A DNA stretch of 64,000 nucleotides from Bacillus sp. B1-b2 (GTDB lineage: Bacteria; Bacillota; Bacilli; Bacillales; Cytobacillaceae): contig NZ_WEHU01000004.1 of the NCBI RefSeq assembly GCF_009183415.1, positions 124,001 to 188,000 on the forward strand, given 5' to 3'. Made by a program: the position numbers and the translations under genes. Under the pieces are notes generated by a model, which was not told the DNA's origin, did not search any database, and saw only the letters and a program-made list of their open reading frames with translations. This document shows, in pieces, positions 53,873-62,934 of the stretch; the first letter of the stretch is position 1; every line of letters begins with the position of its first letter.

Positions 53873-54002
53873 TATTTTATTTATATACAAGTAATCTCGC
53901 TTAAAGTAGTCTTTAATTTACAAATTTTTTATAAAAAAACTTAATTTTTCCATATAGTTTTGATACAATAAATACATACTATTTAATAGGAGCCTAGTTT
54001 TT

Positions 54003-54182
54003 ATGGTGATTAATCAAAAAAATATGAACAATTCTGTTCATCTATTAGAAGAAATTGAGAATTTGAAAAAACTACTATTGGAGTATGGGACAAGGAATGG
54101 GTTAAACGATCCTATTACATTAAAGATTAGTGAAAAGCTAGATACCTATATTGTTATCTATCAGAAATTAATGATTAAATAA
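54003..54182 (+). CDS. Spo0E-family aspartyl-phosphate phosphatase
   Basis: This 59-residue frame reads MVINQKNMNNSVHLLEEIEN, then LKKLLLEYGTRNGLNDPITL and KISEKLDTYIVIYQKLMIK. It is a helical hairpin with the family signature SxxLD (SEKLD) in the second helix, as in Spo0E, YisI and YnzD, which remove the phosphate from Spo0A~P and delay sporulation. AGGAG lies ten bases before the ATG. The residues between helices (YGTRNGLND) are slightly longer than in Spo0E. It is convergent with the homoserine dehydrogenase gene. Confidence 0.85.
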   Translation: MVINQKNMNNSVHLLEEIENLKKLLLEYGTRNGLNDPITLKISEKLDTYIVIYQKLMIK

Positions 54183-54204
54183 TTAGCTTCTCGAATAATT
54201 CTAC

Positions 54205-55218
54205 TTAGTGAAGATTTAGCATATCTTTTAAAGCGGCAGCTGCTGCTCCTCTCGGATGAGATGCCCCACCAATAGCACAAATGGTTCCCATTTCTTCTGT
54301 ATAAAACATGATTCCTTTATTTGTTCCTCTCACATGATATAGCGGATGATCTGGATGTATCACTTGTGGTTTTACCTCTAAAAATACTTCCTCTTTATTA
54401 ACCTTGGCAGTAGCCAGTAACTTCCATTCACACCCATTCATTTTAGCCTTCTTTATATCTGTCTTTGTCACATTTTGTATTCCTGTAATAGAAATATCTT
54501 TCAGTGTATATTGAGTTTGAAGAAGACCATTTGCTAATAATAATATCTTACATGCACTGTCTAGTCCTTCAATATCTAGGGAAGGATTTTTTTCTGCTAT
54601 TCCCTTTTCTTGTGCTTGTTGCAAGGCTTGTTCAAATGTAAGGTTATTTTCAGACATACTAGTTAAAATATAATTAGAGGTTCCATTCAGAATTCCCTCC
54701 ATAGAAACAATTTCACTTCCCGCCAAACTATATTCTCCAATATCTAATGTTGGAAGAGCTGCAGCAGTAGCACCACTATATTTGATCTGACGATTTTGCT
54801 TTTTTGCCAACTGCAAAAGCTCTGGAAGAGAACGTACTAATGCACCTTTACTTACCGAAACAACATCCATAGAATGATGAAGTGCTTCTTTAATAAAAGA
54901 GATTGCCGGTTCTCCTGTTTCAAGATTCGTAGGAGTACATTCTACTAGGACATCTGCTTCCCATGTTGGATTTTGTAGAGGTAATTTTCTACTGTTAGCA
55001 TATTGCGAAAGACCCTTTGAACCATATGGAAAATTACGTAATAGATTAAGCTTTATTCCATCTTTTTCATAGACCATGCCGATTGAGCCAACAATCCCTA
55101 CAAGTTTATATTCGGTATGATATTTTCTTTTTAATTCGGCTTTCTTTTCATCTAATAATGTGATGAATTCTTTGGCAACTCTACCATAGCCAGTTATCAT
55201 AATCTCTTTTGTCTTCAT
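54205..55218 (-). CDS. hom: homoserine dehydrogenase without ACT domain
   Basis: This 337-residue enzyme has an N-terminal NAD(P) fold (IMITGYGRVAKEFITLL), VECTPTNLETGEP and SVSKGALVRSLPEL. The catalytic region is GILNGTSNYILTSMSENNLTFEQALQQAQEKGIAEKNPSLDIEGLDSACKILLLAN, with the Lys and Asp residues of the family. It reduces aspartate semialdehyde to homoserine in threonine and methionine synthesis. The C-terminal ACT domain of the ~430-residue housekeeping enzyme is absent, so feedback control by threonine is not expected. It is a lone gene; a second hom elsewhere is likely but not visible. Confidence 0.88.
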   Translation of the reverse strand: MKTKEIMITGYGRVAKEFITLLDEKKAELKRKYHTEYKLVGIVGSIGMVYEKDGIKLNLLRNFPYGSKGLSQYANSRKLPLQNPTWEADVLVECTPTNLETGEPAISFIKEALHHSMDVVSVSKGALVRSLPELLQLAKKQNRQIKYSGATAAALPTLDIGEYSLAGSEIVSMEGILNGTSNYILTSMSENNLTFEQALQQAQEKGIAEKNPSLDIEGLDSACKILLLANGLLQTQYTLKDISITGIQNVTKTDIKKAKMNGCEWKLLATAKVNKEEVFLEVKPQVIHPDHPLYHVRGTNKGIMFYTEEMGTICAIGGASHPRGAAAAALKDMLNLH

Positions 55219-55361
55219 ATGCTATTCATACCCTTCTGTGTAACTCGTAATTCTATAAAAGTTCGTGATTCTAAAGGGAATCCCTTTATTTTTCTTCAAT
55301 TAAAGAAACTTCCAATATATAAAAAAGCTTTTTACTCGTTTTCACCATAACTTCACAATAA

Positions 55362-55396
55362 AAAAATGCTAAACTCTTAATTAGAATTTAGCATTT
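55362..55396 (-). terminator. intrinsic terminator of spoVR
   Basis: On the minus strand AAATGCTAAA pairs with TTTAGCATTT and is followed by TTTTATTG. It begins seven bases after the spoVR stop. Confidence 0.75.
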
Positions 55397-55402
55397 CAAA
55401 CT

Positions 55403-56815
55403 CTATAAATACTTTCGATGTAACGCTTTTCCATCATAGGTATAAAGTAACTTCTTGTCTTCTACATATGTTTCTAAATGTACGCCTCTTCCCCATAATT
55501 GGTGAATATACGGCAAAACCTTCTCTAGGTATTTTAAATCAAGCTCAATACCTTCATATCCATGCTTTAAATAAAGTTCTCCATTTTTATTATAGTCTCC
55601 GTCATTTACTGTAATATAAGGGAAACCACCATTCACCCTCATACTAACAAGCTGATCACGTACTTGCTCCCAAGCTTTATCAACTATTTTATAATCGCGA
55701 CCTTGCTTCTGAAATAAATACATATCTTCTCTCATTACTAAGTCTTTTGTTAAATAGTTTCTCAAAAAGGAGATATCGGATTCTATTTCCCGAACTTCAA
55801 ACATTTTTTCTCTTCCTGACCCAGGCTTCACGCCAAGACGCTTCATTTCTTCTGTCGGATTATTGTAGCGCTCTTCGATATCTTCAAATATTTTTAACCC
55901 TAAATAATATGGATTAATTCCTGTTTTTGAAGGCTGGACCACCCCAGCATTTAGCTTAGCAAATTCTATTGCCTCTCCACTTGTTAAATCTAATTCTCTT
56001 ACAATTCGTTGATGCCAATAGGAAGCCCAACCCTCATTCATAATTTTTGTTTCTAGTTGTGGCCAAAAATATAGCATCTCTTCTCTCATCATTGTTAGAA
56101 TATCTCTCTGCCAATCACTAAGTTCCCTGCTGAAGCTCTCTATAAATAGCAATAAATCTTTCTCTGGCTGTGGTGGAAACTTCTTCGGTACTTTCTTTTT
56201 CTGAGGCTTAGGTTTTCCCCGATCATCTAAACTCCAAAGTTCGTCATAAGGTGTACTAGCAACTTCTTCTTCTTCAAATTCCACATCATCCATAGACCAA
56301 GCAAGCTTAGGTCTCATCAAGCTTGGATCAATATGTTCATCAATAGCTAAAACGGCATCTAAAAATGTCTCTACTTCATGCTTACCGTATTTTATTTCAT
56401 ATTGACGAATTCGATCTGCTGTTGCTGCCATGCTTTCTACCATTTCACGTTTTGTATTTTCAAAACGGACATTATTCTTAAAGAAATCGCAATGTGCCAG
56501 TACATGAGCTACAATAAGCTTATTATTAATGAGTGAATTACTGTCTAGAAGAAAGGCATAACAGGGATTAGAGTTAATAACCAATTCATATATTTTAGAT
56601 AATCCTAAATCATAATGTAATTTCATCTTATGAAATTGTTTTCCAAAGCTCCAATGGGAAAAGCGAGTAGGCATTCCGTAAGCACCGAATGTATAAATGA
56701 TATCCGCAGGACAAATTTCATATCGCATTGGATAAAAATCTAAACCAAATCCTGAAGCAATCTCTGTAATCTCTTCTATGGCATATTCCAATTCTTTTTG
56801 TTCTACCTCATTCAT
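55403..56815 (-). CDS. spoVR: SpoVR stage V sporulation protein
   Basis: This 470-residue protein nearly equals B. subtilis SpoVR in length (468). Typical stretches are [81 protein letters not shown], and [54 protein letters not shown]. It is needed for normal spore cortex; the biochemical activity is unknown. The ATG at 56815 has GGGAGAG upstream; a GTG six codons earlier would start inside that site's region. It is a single transcription unit. Confidence 0.95.
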   Translation of the reverse strand: MNEVEQKELEYAIEEITEIASGFGLDFYPMRYEICPADIIYTFGAYGMPTRFSHWSFGKQFHKMKLHYDLGLSKIYELVINSNPCYAFLLDSNSLINNKLIVAHVLAHCDFFKNNVRFENTKREMVESMAATADRIRQYEIKYGKHEVETFLDAVLAIDEHIDPSLMRPKLAWSMDDVEFEEEEVASTPYDELWSLDDRGKPKPQKKKVPKKFPPQPEKDLLLFIESFSRELSDWQRDILTMMREEMLYFWPQLETKIMNEGWASYWHQRIVRELDLTSGEAIEFAKLNAGVVQPSKTGINPYYLGLKIFEDIEERYNNPTEEMKRLGVKPGSGREKMFEVREIESDISFLRNYLTKDLVMREDMYLFQKQGRDYKIVDKAWEQVRDQLVSMRVNGGFPYITVNDGDYNKNGELYLKHGYEGIELDLKYLEKVLPYIHQLWGRGVHLETYVEDKKLLYTYDGKALHRKYL

Positions 56816-57033
56816 TCCGTTCTCTCCCTTCACCCTTTAAAATAATGTATGAAAGAAAAATCGGAATCATGAATGAATTAAACAGAAAGTGTGGCTGTTG
56901 AAAAAGAAGCTGGCTTTATTTCATATAAGCTCTCATTCTAGTCAAGCTCTTTATTATTAATTGGCACCTCTTAAGAAAAGTGCCTAAGACTTCTTATTGA
57001 AAACTCAAGTTACTTTTTTAAGCGCACAAAGAA

Positions 57034-57060
57034 GGACTAACCTATATCATAGGTTAATCC
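57034..57060 (-). terminator. terminator of pbpC
   Basis: TAACCTA pairs with TAGGTTA, extended by GGA/TCC around a mismatch. It lies 13 bases after the pbpC stop on the minus strand; the T-run is weak. Confidence 0.5.
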
Positions 57061-57072
57061 TCTTCCCTACTG

Positions 57073-59079
57073 CTATTCTGTCTCCAATACCGTTTTCACT
57101 TTTTCTACTACATGACTAGAACCGCGTTTATTTTGAACTCCCTCTATCATCATAGCAATCAATATATCTTTATTGTTTACATCGTAAGTTACATACCAGC
57201 CGTTTTCTACCCCTTTTTCATCTTGCTTTTCTTTTAATTCAGCTGTTCCTGTTTTACCTGCAAATGTTTTACCTTCTATCTTTCCAGCATGTGCTGTTCC
57301 ACTTGGATTTACAATTACTTGTTCCAGATCACTTGAAATGGTATTAGCAACAGTGCTATCCATGATACCTTCTTTCCAGACCTGCCCTTTTTCTTCACTA
57401 TCTAATAGAACTGGCTTTATAAGGTTTCCTCCTGTTACAAACGGAGTGTAGGCTGTTGCTAAGTGAATAACACTCATTTCTACTTGTCCTTGTCCGTAAC
57501 CAGAGTCAGCTAATAACACATCCGTATTTAATTCGCCAAAAGTAGATGTTTCAATAGGGTAAGAATAATTAAACTCTTCTTCAAAACCAAATTTCTTCAT
57601 TTCGGTTACAAATTTATCTTTCCCTAAATCTAATGCTGTTTGGGCAAAATAAATATTATCACTATAAAGAAGTGCATTTGCTAGATTCACTGGCTCAGAG
57701 CTGCTATGCACTCTTGTTACAAAGTAACCACCCCAAGAGCTATCCTTTTGCCATTGTTTTGTCGTAATATTTCTTTCTTGTTCTGGAGTAATTACTCCTT
57801 CTGTTAGAGCTGCCGCTGCAACTAATGGCTTCATTACAGAGCCTGGGGCATATTTATTTTTAAATCGGTTTGTAAAAGGATCTAATGTATTGTTGTCATA
57901 CGCTTCTTTTTCACTTGTAGTTAAACCGACTATCATTTTATTTGGATCATATGATGGGCTACTTACAAGTGCTAAAGTTTCTCCAGTCGTTGGATTAATA
58001 GCTGCAGCTGTTCCTGCTTCTCCACCCATGCTATCAAAGATCTCTTTTTGTAAGTCTGCATTGATCGTTAATTTAACATTTTCACCATTTTGAACTTCTT
58101 TTTCTGCTAAAGTAACCACCGTACCGTCTGCTTTATTAATAATAATTTGCTCGCCGTTTGTTCCTTTTAGTCGTTCCTCGAAAACTTGTTCAAGACCTCG
58201 TTTTCCAATAACATCTGAGCTTGAATATCCCTTATCTTTATTTTCTTCTAATTCCTCTGCTGTAATACTTCCCACATACCCAATTAAATGGGCAGTGCTT
58301 TCACCATATGGATATACTCTACCTTCTGTATTTTGCTTTTGTACACCTTTTAATGCGAATAGTGTATCTAAGTATTCTTGATCACCAGTCGCTACTTTCT
58401 TTATTGGTACAAAATAGCTAGGCTGAACCCAATCTGCATTTAGTTCTTTTTCGATCGTTTCTTTCTGAATATCTAGTAAGCTAGCTAATTCACTTATGAC
58501 ACTATCAGGATTATCTCCCATTTCTTCTGGAACTAGGCCAATCTCATAGATTAGTCCATTCGTTGCCAAAGGATTTTCATTTACATCTACAATACTACCT
58601 CTCTTAGCAGCTACTGTTTTTAAGGAAATTTTATCTTCTTCTCCTAATTCAGCAAATATATAGGAAGTATTCCAATCTAAATACCAATTCTCTTCTTCGT
58701 CTTTTGCTTCTTTTTTAAGAGAAGCATCCTGTTCAAAGCTTATTTCCCCTGCCAAGCTATTCATTTTAACAGCAAATGGAATCTCTACTTTCTCTACTTT
58801 ATCGAAATCTTCTTCTTCCGATGGTTTCGTGTAGGTAACCTTAAGATCACTAATTTCCAAATCACTGTATACTTTTTCATATCTTGTAACAAAATCCTCT
58901 TTAGAGATATTATCTTTTGCTTCTGTTGATAAATAATCGTACATTTTTCCGAACTTTTGATCATTCCATAGTTTAATATACTCAGAAAGCCTTCCATCAG
59001 GAGTAGGCTCATCCTTATTACAGCCAGCTACTATTACTAGCAAACATAGAGCTAGCATGAAGAAATACCACTTTTTCAT
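57073..59079 (-). CDS. pbpC: class B penicillin-binding protein 3 (PbpC)
   Basis: This 668-residue lipoprotein-anchored transpeptidase has the lipobox ALCLLVIVAGC. An N-terminal MecA-like (NTF2-type) domain (LSEYIKLWNDQKFGKMYDYLSTEAKDNI) follows, then a dimerisation domain (AAKRGSIVDVNENPLATNG, HLIGYVGSITAEELEENKDKGYSSSDVIGKRGLEQVFEERLKG). The catalytic domain has SxxK in APGSVMKPL, SxN in YSDN and KTG in FAGKTGTAEL. B. subtilis PBP3 has the same length and layout and is related to staphylococcal PBP2a, with low affinity for some beta-lactams. It cross-links peptidoglycan outside the membrane. The ATG follows AAGGGGAGA. Confidence 0.95.
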   Translation of the reverse strand: MKKWYFFMLALCLLVIVAGCNKDEPTPDGRLSEYIKLWNDQKFGKMYDYLSTEAKDNISKEDFVTRYEKVYSDLEISDLKVTYTKPSEEEDFDKVEKVEIPFAVKMNSLAGEISFEQDASLKKEAKDEEENWYLDWNTSYIFAELGEEDKISLKTVAAKRGSIVDVNENPLATNGLIYEIGLVPEEMGDNPDSVISELASLLDIQKETIEKELNADWVQPSYFVPIKKVATGDQEYLDTLFALKGVQKQNTEGRVYPYGESTAHLIGYVGSITAEELEENKDKGYSSSDVIGKRGLEQVFEERLKGTNGEQIIINKADGTVVTLAEKEVQNGENVKLTINADLQKEIFDSMGGEAGTAAAINPTTGETLALVSSPSYDPNKMIVGLTTSEKEAYDNNTLDPFTNRFKNKYAPGSVMKPLVAAAALTEGVITPEQERNITTKQWQKDSSWGGYFVTRVHSSSEPVNLANALLYSDNIYFAQTALDLGKDKFVTEMKKFGFEEEFNYSYPIETSTFGELNTDVLLADSGYGQGQVEMSVIHLATAYTPFVTGGNLIKPVLLDSEEKGQVWKEGIMDSTVANTISSDLEQVIVNPSGTAHAGKIEGKTFAGKTGTAELKEKQDEKGVENGWYVTYDVNNKDILIAMMIEGVQNKRGSSHVVEKVKTVLETE

Positions 59080-59269
59080 TCCCGAATCTCCCCTTCTTTC
59101 TATCTACTAGTTATAGCGTACCATTTTTTGTCGAAAACAGAAAAGATTTCAACGAATTTATTGCAATTTTTTTACAAAAAAATCATTTATATCCTTACTA
59201 ACTGTATATTATTACAATCCTCTATAAATAATAACTTTGTTATACAATATTTAGAAAGGAATGAGTAAA

Positions 59270-60346
59270 ATGCGCTATTATCTTCCTACATTCTATTCTT
59301 TCATTATCCTTGTCTGTGTAATGATTGTACCTGGTAGTATTGTACATGCAGAAGCAAATACTTCATCTGAAGTAGCAGAAATAGTGAAACAATATCCACA
59401 CAATCTCCAAAAAGAAAATTCTGTCGAACTCGCTAACCAGTTTTTAACCACTCTTACTACAGAACAAAAGGACAAGGCATTAGTTCCTGTCTCTAAAGCT
59501 ACGCTTCAAAAGTGGTCTAACTTGCCTGTAAATGAATTTAAAAGACAAGGAGTCATGCTTCAAGAATTATCCAAAGAAAGTTTAGAAGCTGCACTCCGAT
59601 TAGCAGAGTCCGCATTAAGTAAAGATGGATTTAAAACAATGAAGGAAATTATTCTTGCAGATGATTATCAATTTACTGTTTCAGGTAACACAAAATGGGG
59701 ATCTCAGCAATATTACATCGCGATATTAGGGAATCCCACTATGTCTACCCATTGGATGTTACAAATTACAGGACATCATTTAACAGAAAATAGTAGCTTC
59801 CATAAAGGAAAGTTAGAAAGCGTCACCCCTCAGTTTACCGGTATAGAGCCTGACACCTTTACTAGAACTGGTATAACGTATAGCCCATTAAAGACCAGAA
59901 GAGATAGCATGTACAAAATGATACACTCTCTTCATAAAAAACAGTTAGCAGACGCAGAAATAAAAAGTGGCCCCGATGATGTAGTCGTTATCCCACAAAA
60001 TTCTCATTCTTATCCTAAACAAGAAGGCATTCCTTTTTATGCTCTAACTATTGAGCAGCAGGGATTAGTAGAATCAGCAATCAAAGCTTGGATAAATGAT
60101 GCTAATTCTGAAGCTTATTTACCTGCTTATCTAGATAAACAAGCTTTAAAGAAAACATATATTGGTTGGAGCGGTTCTACTCAAACTGGTAAAAAACCAA
60201 ACTATATTCGCATTGATGGACCAAGATTATGGATTGAATTTGCTTCTAAGGAAGGTGCTATGTCAACTGATAATCTTCATTATCATACTGTATGGAGAGA
60301 TAAACAAACTGATTATGGAACTTTACTTCAACCTAATAGTAGATAA
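59270..60346 (+). CDS. secreted DUF3500 protein
   Basis: This 358-residue protein has a signal peptide (YYLPTFYSFIILVCVMIVPGSIVHAEA, cleavage probably after HAEA) and a DUF3500 domain: LANQFLTTLTTEQKDKALVPVSKATLQKWSNLPVNEFKRQGVMLQELSKESLEAALRLAESALS near the start, THWMLQITGHHLTEN, and near the end KKTYIGWSGSTQTGKKPNYIRIDGPRLWIEFA with NLHYHTVWRDKQTDYG. Family function is unknown; relatives are secreted. I place the start at the ATG at 59270, with AAAGGA eight bases upstream; the ATG at 59261 abuts it. It is divergent from pbpC. Confidence 0.85.
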   Translation: MRYYLPTFYSFIILVCVMIVPGSIVHAEANTSSEVAEIVKQYPHNLQKENSVELANQFLTTLTTEQKDKALVPVSKATLQKWSNLPVNEFKRQGVMLQELSKESLEAALRLAESALSKDGFKTMKEIILADDYQFTVSGNTKWGSQQYYIAILGNPTMSTHWMLQITGHHLTENSSFHKGKLESVTPQFTGIEPDTFTRTGITYSPLKTRRDSMYKMIHSLHKKQLADAEIKSGPDDVVVIPQNSHSYPKQEGIPFYALTIEQQGLVESAIKAWINDANSEAYLPAYLDKQALKKTYIGWSGSTQTGKKPNYIRIDGPRLWIEFASKEGAMSTDNLHYHTVWRDKQTDYGTLLQPNSR

Positions 60347-60433
60347 AGGTTGGAGTATCTTTGCTTTATCTAACTGTTTATATTATGTTAACATTCTTTA
60401 TGTATGGAAAAATAATTCATACTGGAGGGTACG

Positions 60434-60814
60434 ATGATTATCTTATTTGACGGCGTTTGCAATCTATGCAGTCACACTGTTACATTCATCATAAAAAGAG
60501 ATCCTAATTCCTTATTTTCCTTCACCTCTATTCAAGGAAAGACTGGAGAAAAACTAATAAAAGATTATCATATCCCAAATGTTGATAGTGTTATTTTAAT
60601 AAAAAATGGGAAATATTATATCCATTCAGATGCTGTACTTGAAATTTGCCTTCACTTAGGGAAAGCTTGGAGGTTTTTCTATATTTTGAAAATAATCCCT
60701 AAATTTATTAGAGATCCGCTATACGAATTTGTCGCACGAAATCGTTATAAATGGTTTGGAAAGCAAGAAAGCTGCATGTTACCAACAGAAGAATTAAAGA
60801 AACGTTTTTTATAA
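60434..60814 (+). CDS. yuxK: DCC-family thiol-disulfide oxidoreductase-like protein (YuxK)
   Basis: This 126-residue protein has the DCC (DUF393) motif DGVCNLC at residues 6-12, followed by FIIKRDPNSLFSFTSIQGKTGEKLI, the conserved IHSDAVLEICLHLGKAWRF, and DPLYEFVARNRYKWFGKQESCMLPTEELKKRFL. The fold is thioredoxin-like, but reductase activity is unproven. GGAGG precedes the ATG. It is probably read from the DUF3500 promoter (87-base gap) or its own. Confidence 0.9.
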   Translation: MIILFDGVCNLCSHTVTFIIKRDPNSLFSFTSIQGKTGEKLIKDYHIPNVDSVILIKNGKYYIHSDAVLEICLHLGKAWRFFYILKIIPKFIRDPLYEFVARNRYKWFGKQESCMLPTEELKKRFL

Positions 60815-60831
60815 TGATGGAGTAACCGTTT

Positions 60832-60930
60832 AGCATCGGGCTTTGATAGGGAGTCTCCCTTCCCTTCTGGCATGAAAACTGGGAGCTGACGGCTTTGATT
60901 CTCGCTTCCCTTTTAGCATGAAAGGGAAAA
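60832..60930. repeat. two imperfect ~49-bp direct repeats
   Basis: CGGGCTTTGATAGGGAGTC and CGGCTTTGATTCTCGC each lead into CTTCCCTTYTGGCATGAAA or CTTCCCTTTTAGCATGAAA. The GGGCTTT start recalls the ~52-bp family of 3.8 and 51.6 kb, but the match is weak. Confidence 0.55.
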
Positions 60931-60934
60931 TCCG

Positions 60935-61370
60935 AAAAGGAAATGAGAAAAAATTTAGTAAGTTGTAAGATCCTTAAATAATTAGAATTGCTCATAAGTA
61001 CCTTATTATTTACACTTACAACTTATTATAGAAACAATAATATAAAAAAAGACCGCTCTCTTGTTAGAACGGCAGAAAATTTGGAGATAAAAGGACTACT
61101 CGTAAAACAGATATTGGGGTTTAATAGAAACATTACGTTCTATTAAAACAGCTCAACTGAGCAATATAAGCTATTAGGTATAGAAGGCGTAGGTGTGCTC
61201 ATCTAAAAATAGCAGAAATATTCTCAATATATTGCGATAGATTCTATTAAATCATATTATATAGATAGCTGTAATCTTGATTTCAAAGCATTTTCAGCCT
61301 TTTACAGGCATTTTCAGCTACTTTTTTCTTAAATATACAAAGAAATATAACTTTAAGAATATTTTATATA
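60935..61370. other. AT-rich gap upstream of the RNPP-type regulator
   Basis: About 440 bases without a gene. I see a weak hairpin (CCGCTCTC...GAACGG near 61051) and two TTTTCAGC(C/T) direct repeats at about 61288-61322 (GCATTTTCAGCCTTTTACAGGCATTTTCAGC), which could be regulator boxes. No peptide gene with a signal sequence is visible. Confidence 0.4.
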
Positions 61371-61382
61371 GGAGTGAAAAGA

Positions 61383-62258
61383 TTGGACTTTTCAGCTGTG
61401 GGAGAGAAAATCAAAGAATTACGAAAACAGATGGGGCTATCTCAAAAGGATCTATCGCGAAATATATGTACACAAGCACAAATCAGTAAAATAGAAAAAG
61501 GAGAAGTACTTCCTCTTTCCTCTACTCTTTATCTAATAGCAATGCGGCTCGGAGTAGATGTTAATTATTTCTTTGATATTGGAACCACTCCAAGACTTGA
61601 TTATGTGGATGAAACATTCAGACAGTTGAAAGCAGCTAGAAGACATACGGATTATGAGACCATTAAGCAAATAGTAGAAGCAGAAGAAAAAAATCCACTA
61701 TTTATTCATCATAAAAAAAATCACCAGCATTTATTGTGGCATAAGGCCATTTATATGTATGAAGTAAATCATCAATTAGTTCAGGCTATCGAAGTGATCG
61801 ATCAAGCTATTGCATTAACCTTTGATCGCTTTTATACAGAAAGAGAAATAGAAATATATATTAGTAAAGGTATTTTTTATTATGAAGATGGACAACTAGA
61901 AAAGGCTTTAACTATTTTTAAAGAAAATTGTAAAGCGCTAACCCATATTCCTCATTTACAAGACGATACCATTAAGAGTAGGCTTTTATTTAATATAGCC
62001 AAGGCATTAACAGAACAAGGTAAATATGAAAGCTCCATCTCCTATTGTAAAGAAGGAATTGACTGGGTCATTCAAAAGGATAACTTATATTTATTCGCCC
62101 ATTTTCATTATCATATTGGATATAATTATGAATTGCAAAAAAATTATGCCCAAGCAGCCTCTTATATGAAAGACGCACTAATGATTTTTCAGTTAGTAAA
62201 AGATTATAGATACATAGATTATATCCAAGATAAACTGAAGAGCTTTCCAGAGAATTAA
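61383..62258 (+). CDS. RNPP-type quorum-sensing regulator (PlcR/NprR-like)
   Basis: This is a 291-residue protein. Residues ~5-65 are an XRE helix-turn-helix (VGEKIKELRKQMGLSQKDLSRNICTQAQISKIEKGEVLPLSSTLYLIAMRLGVDVNYFF). The rest is built of tetratricopeptide helices (IYISKGIFYYEDGQLEKALTIFKENCKAL, LLFNIAKALTEQGKYESSISYCKEGIDW, HYHIGYNYELQKNYAQAASYMKDALMIF). Size and layout match PlcR (285 residues), which binds an imported signal peptide and then DNA. The TTG at 61383 has AGGAG eight bases upstream; a GTG at 61374 overlaps it. No cognate peptide gene is visible within 700 bases on either side. Confidence 0.85.
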   Translation: MDFSAVGEKIKELRKQMGLSQKDLSRNICTQAQISKIEKGEVLPLSSTLYLIAMRLGVDVNYFFDIGTTPRLDYVDETFRQLKAARRHTDYETIKQIVEAEEKNPLFIHHKKNHQHLLWHKAIYMYEVNHQLVQAIEVIDQAIALTFDRFYTEREIEIYISKGIFYYEDGQLEKALTIFKENCKALTHIPHLQDDTIKSRLLFNIAKALTEQGKYESSISYCKEGIDWVIQKDNLYLFAHFHYHIGYNYELQKNYAQAASYMKDALMIFQLVKDYRYIDYIQDKLKSFPEN

Positions 62259-62339
62259 GATACATTTGAGCTATAGTAGAGCATTGAAAAAGTGATTATA
62301 AATAGATAAATACATATAAGAAAGTTTTAGTAACTAATA

Positions 62340-62620
62340 GTTCCTTGTTTGGAGAGGCTTCTGGTCGGACTCCTACGAGATTAGCGAGACAGTCCGAGAC
62401 CCAGTACAGAAGCAGCTCGTAGATGGGCCCCGTGGAAAGTGACCGGTAAACCTCGGAAAACATGGACTAAACTATATTCAGTAGGGTTTGCTATACACGA
62501 ATAAAAATAGTATTACTTTTTCAGTGGCTTCATCTGCGAGACAGCCGAGAACCTGCAGACTAAAAGAAGGCCGCGGCTCAGCGCGAGCCACACAGAAAAT
62601 GAAACCCCGTAACGGAAATA
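62340..62620. repeat. GC-rich dispersed intergenic repeat, two related halves
   Basis: Around 62385 and 62537 the phrase GCGAGACAG(T)CCGAGA recurs, followed by CC, GCAGA-like sequence and, later, GTGGAAAGTGACCGG or CACAGAAAATGAAACCC and GTAACGGAAA. The GC content is far above the surroundings. Remembered intergenic repeats of Bacillus genomes look alike. Part of it recurs at 43.6 kb. An open frame through it (62488-62703) has no ribosome site. Confidence 0.6.
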
Positions 62621-62697
62621 TCCCCCATTCAGTGGAATTTTTAATATTTTTCCTTATATTTCCCCTCAACTACATTGAAGGGTTTCTTGACAAGCTG

Positions 62698-62720
62698 ACT
62701 TGATGATTTTTTCATCAAGT
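62698..62720 (+). terminator. intrinsic terminator
   Basis: ACTTGATGA pairs perfectly with TCATCAAGT over five T, followed by TATTTTTAT. It lies 440 bases after the RNPP regulator stop and 215 before the autolysin gene; it may end a transcript over the repeat. Confidence 0.7.
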
Positions 62721-62934
62721 TATTTTTATCTCCAAATAATAAACATTTATTCCTATAACGAACGAATCACCCACATATATTCGCTGTTCAGAACAGTTAC
62801 TAATGTACCAAAACTATTGTTCTATGATAATATTCCTATTTTTTGATTATATCCAAATAATAAGGTCAATAGTCTTATAGTGTATGATAATATAATTACA
62901 AATATACCTAATTATTTGGGAGTGAGTGTAAAAA

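Noticed and set aside
62488-62703. 71-codon plus frame and 63-codon minus frame over the GC-rich repeat
   Set aside because: Coding-like arginine and alanine content comes from the repeat itself; no ribosome site.
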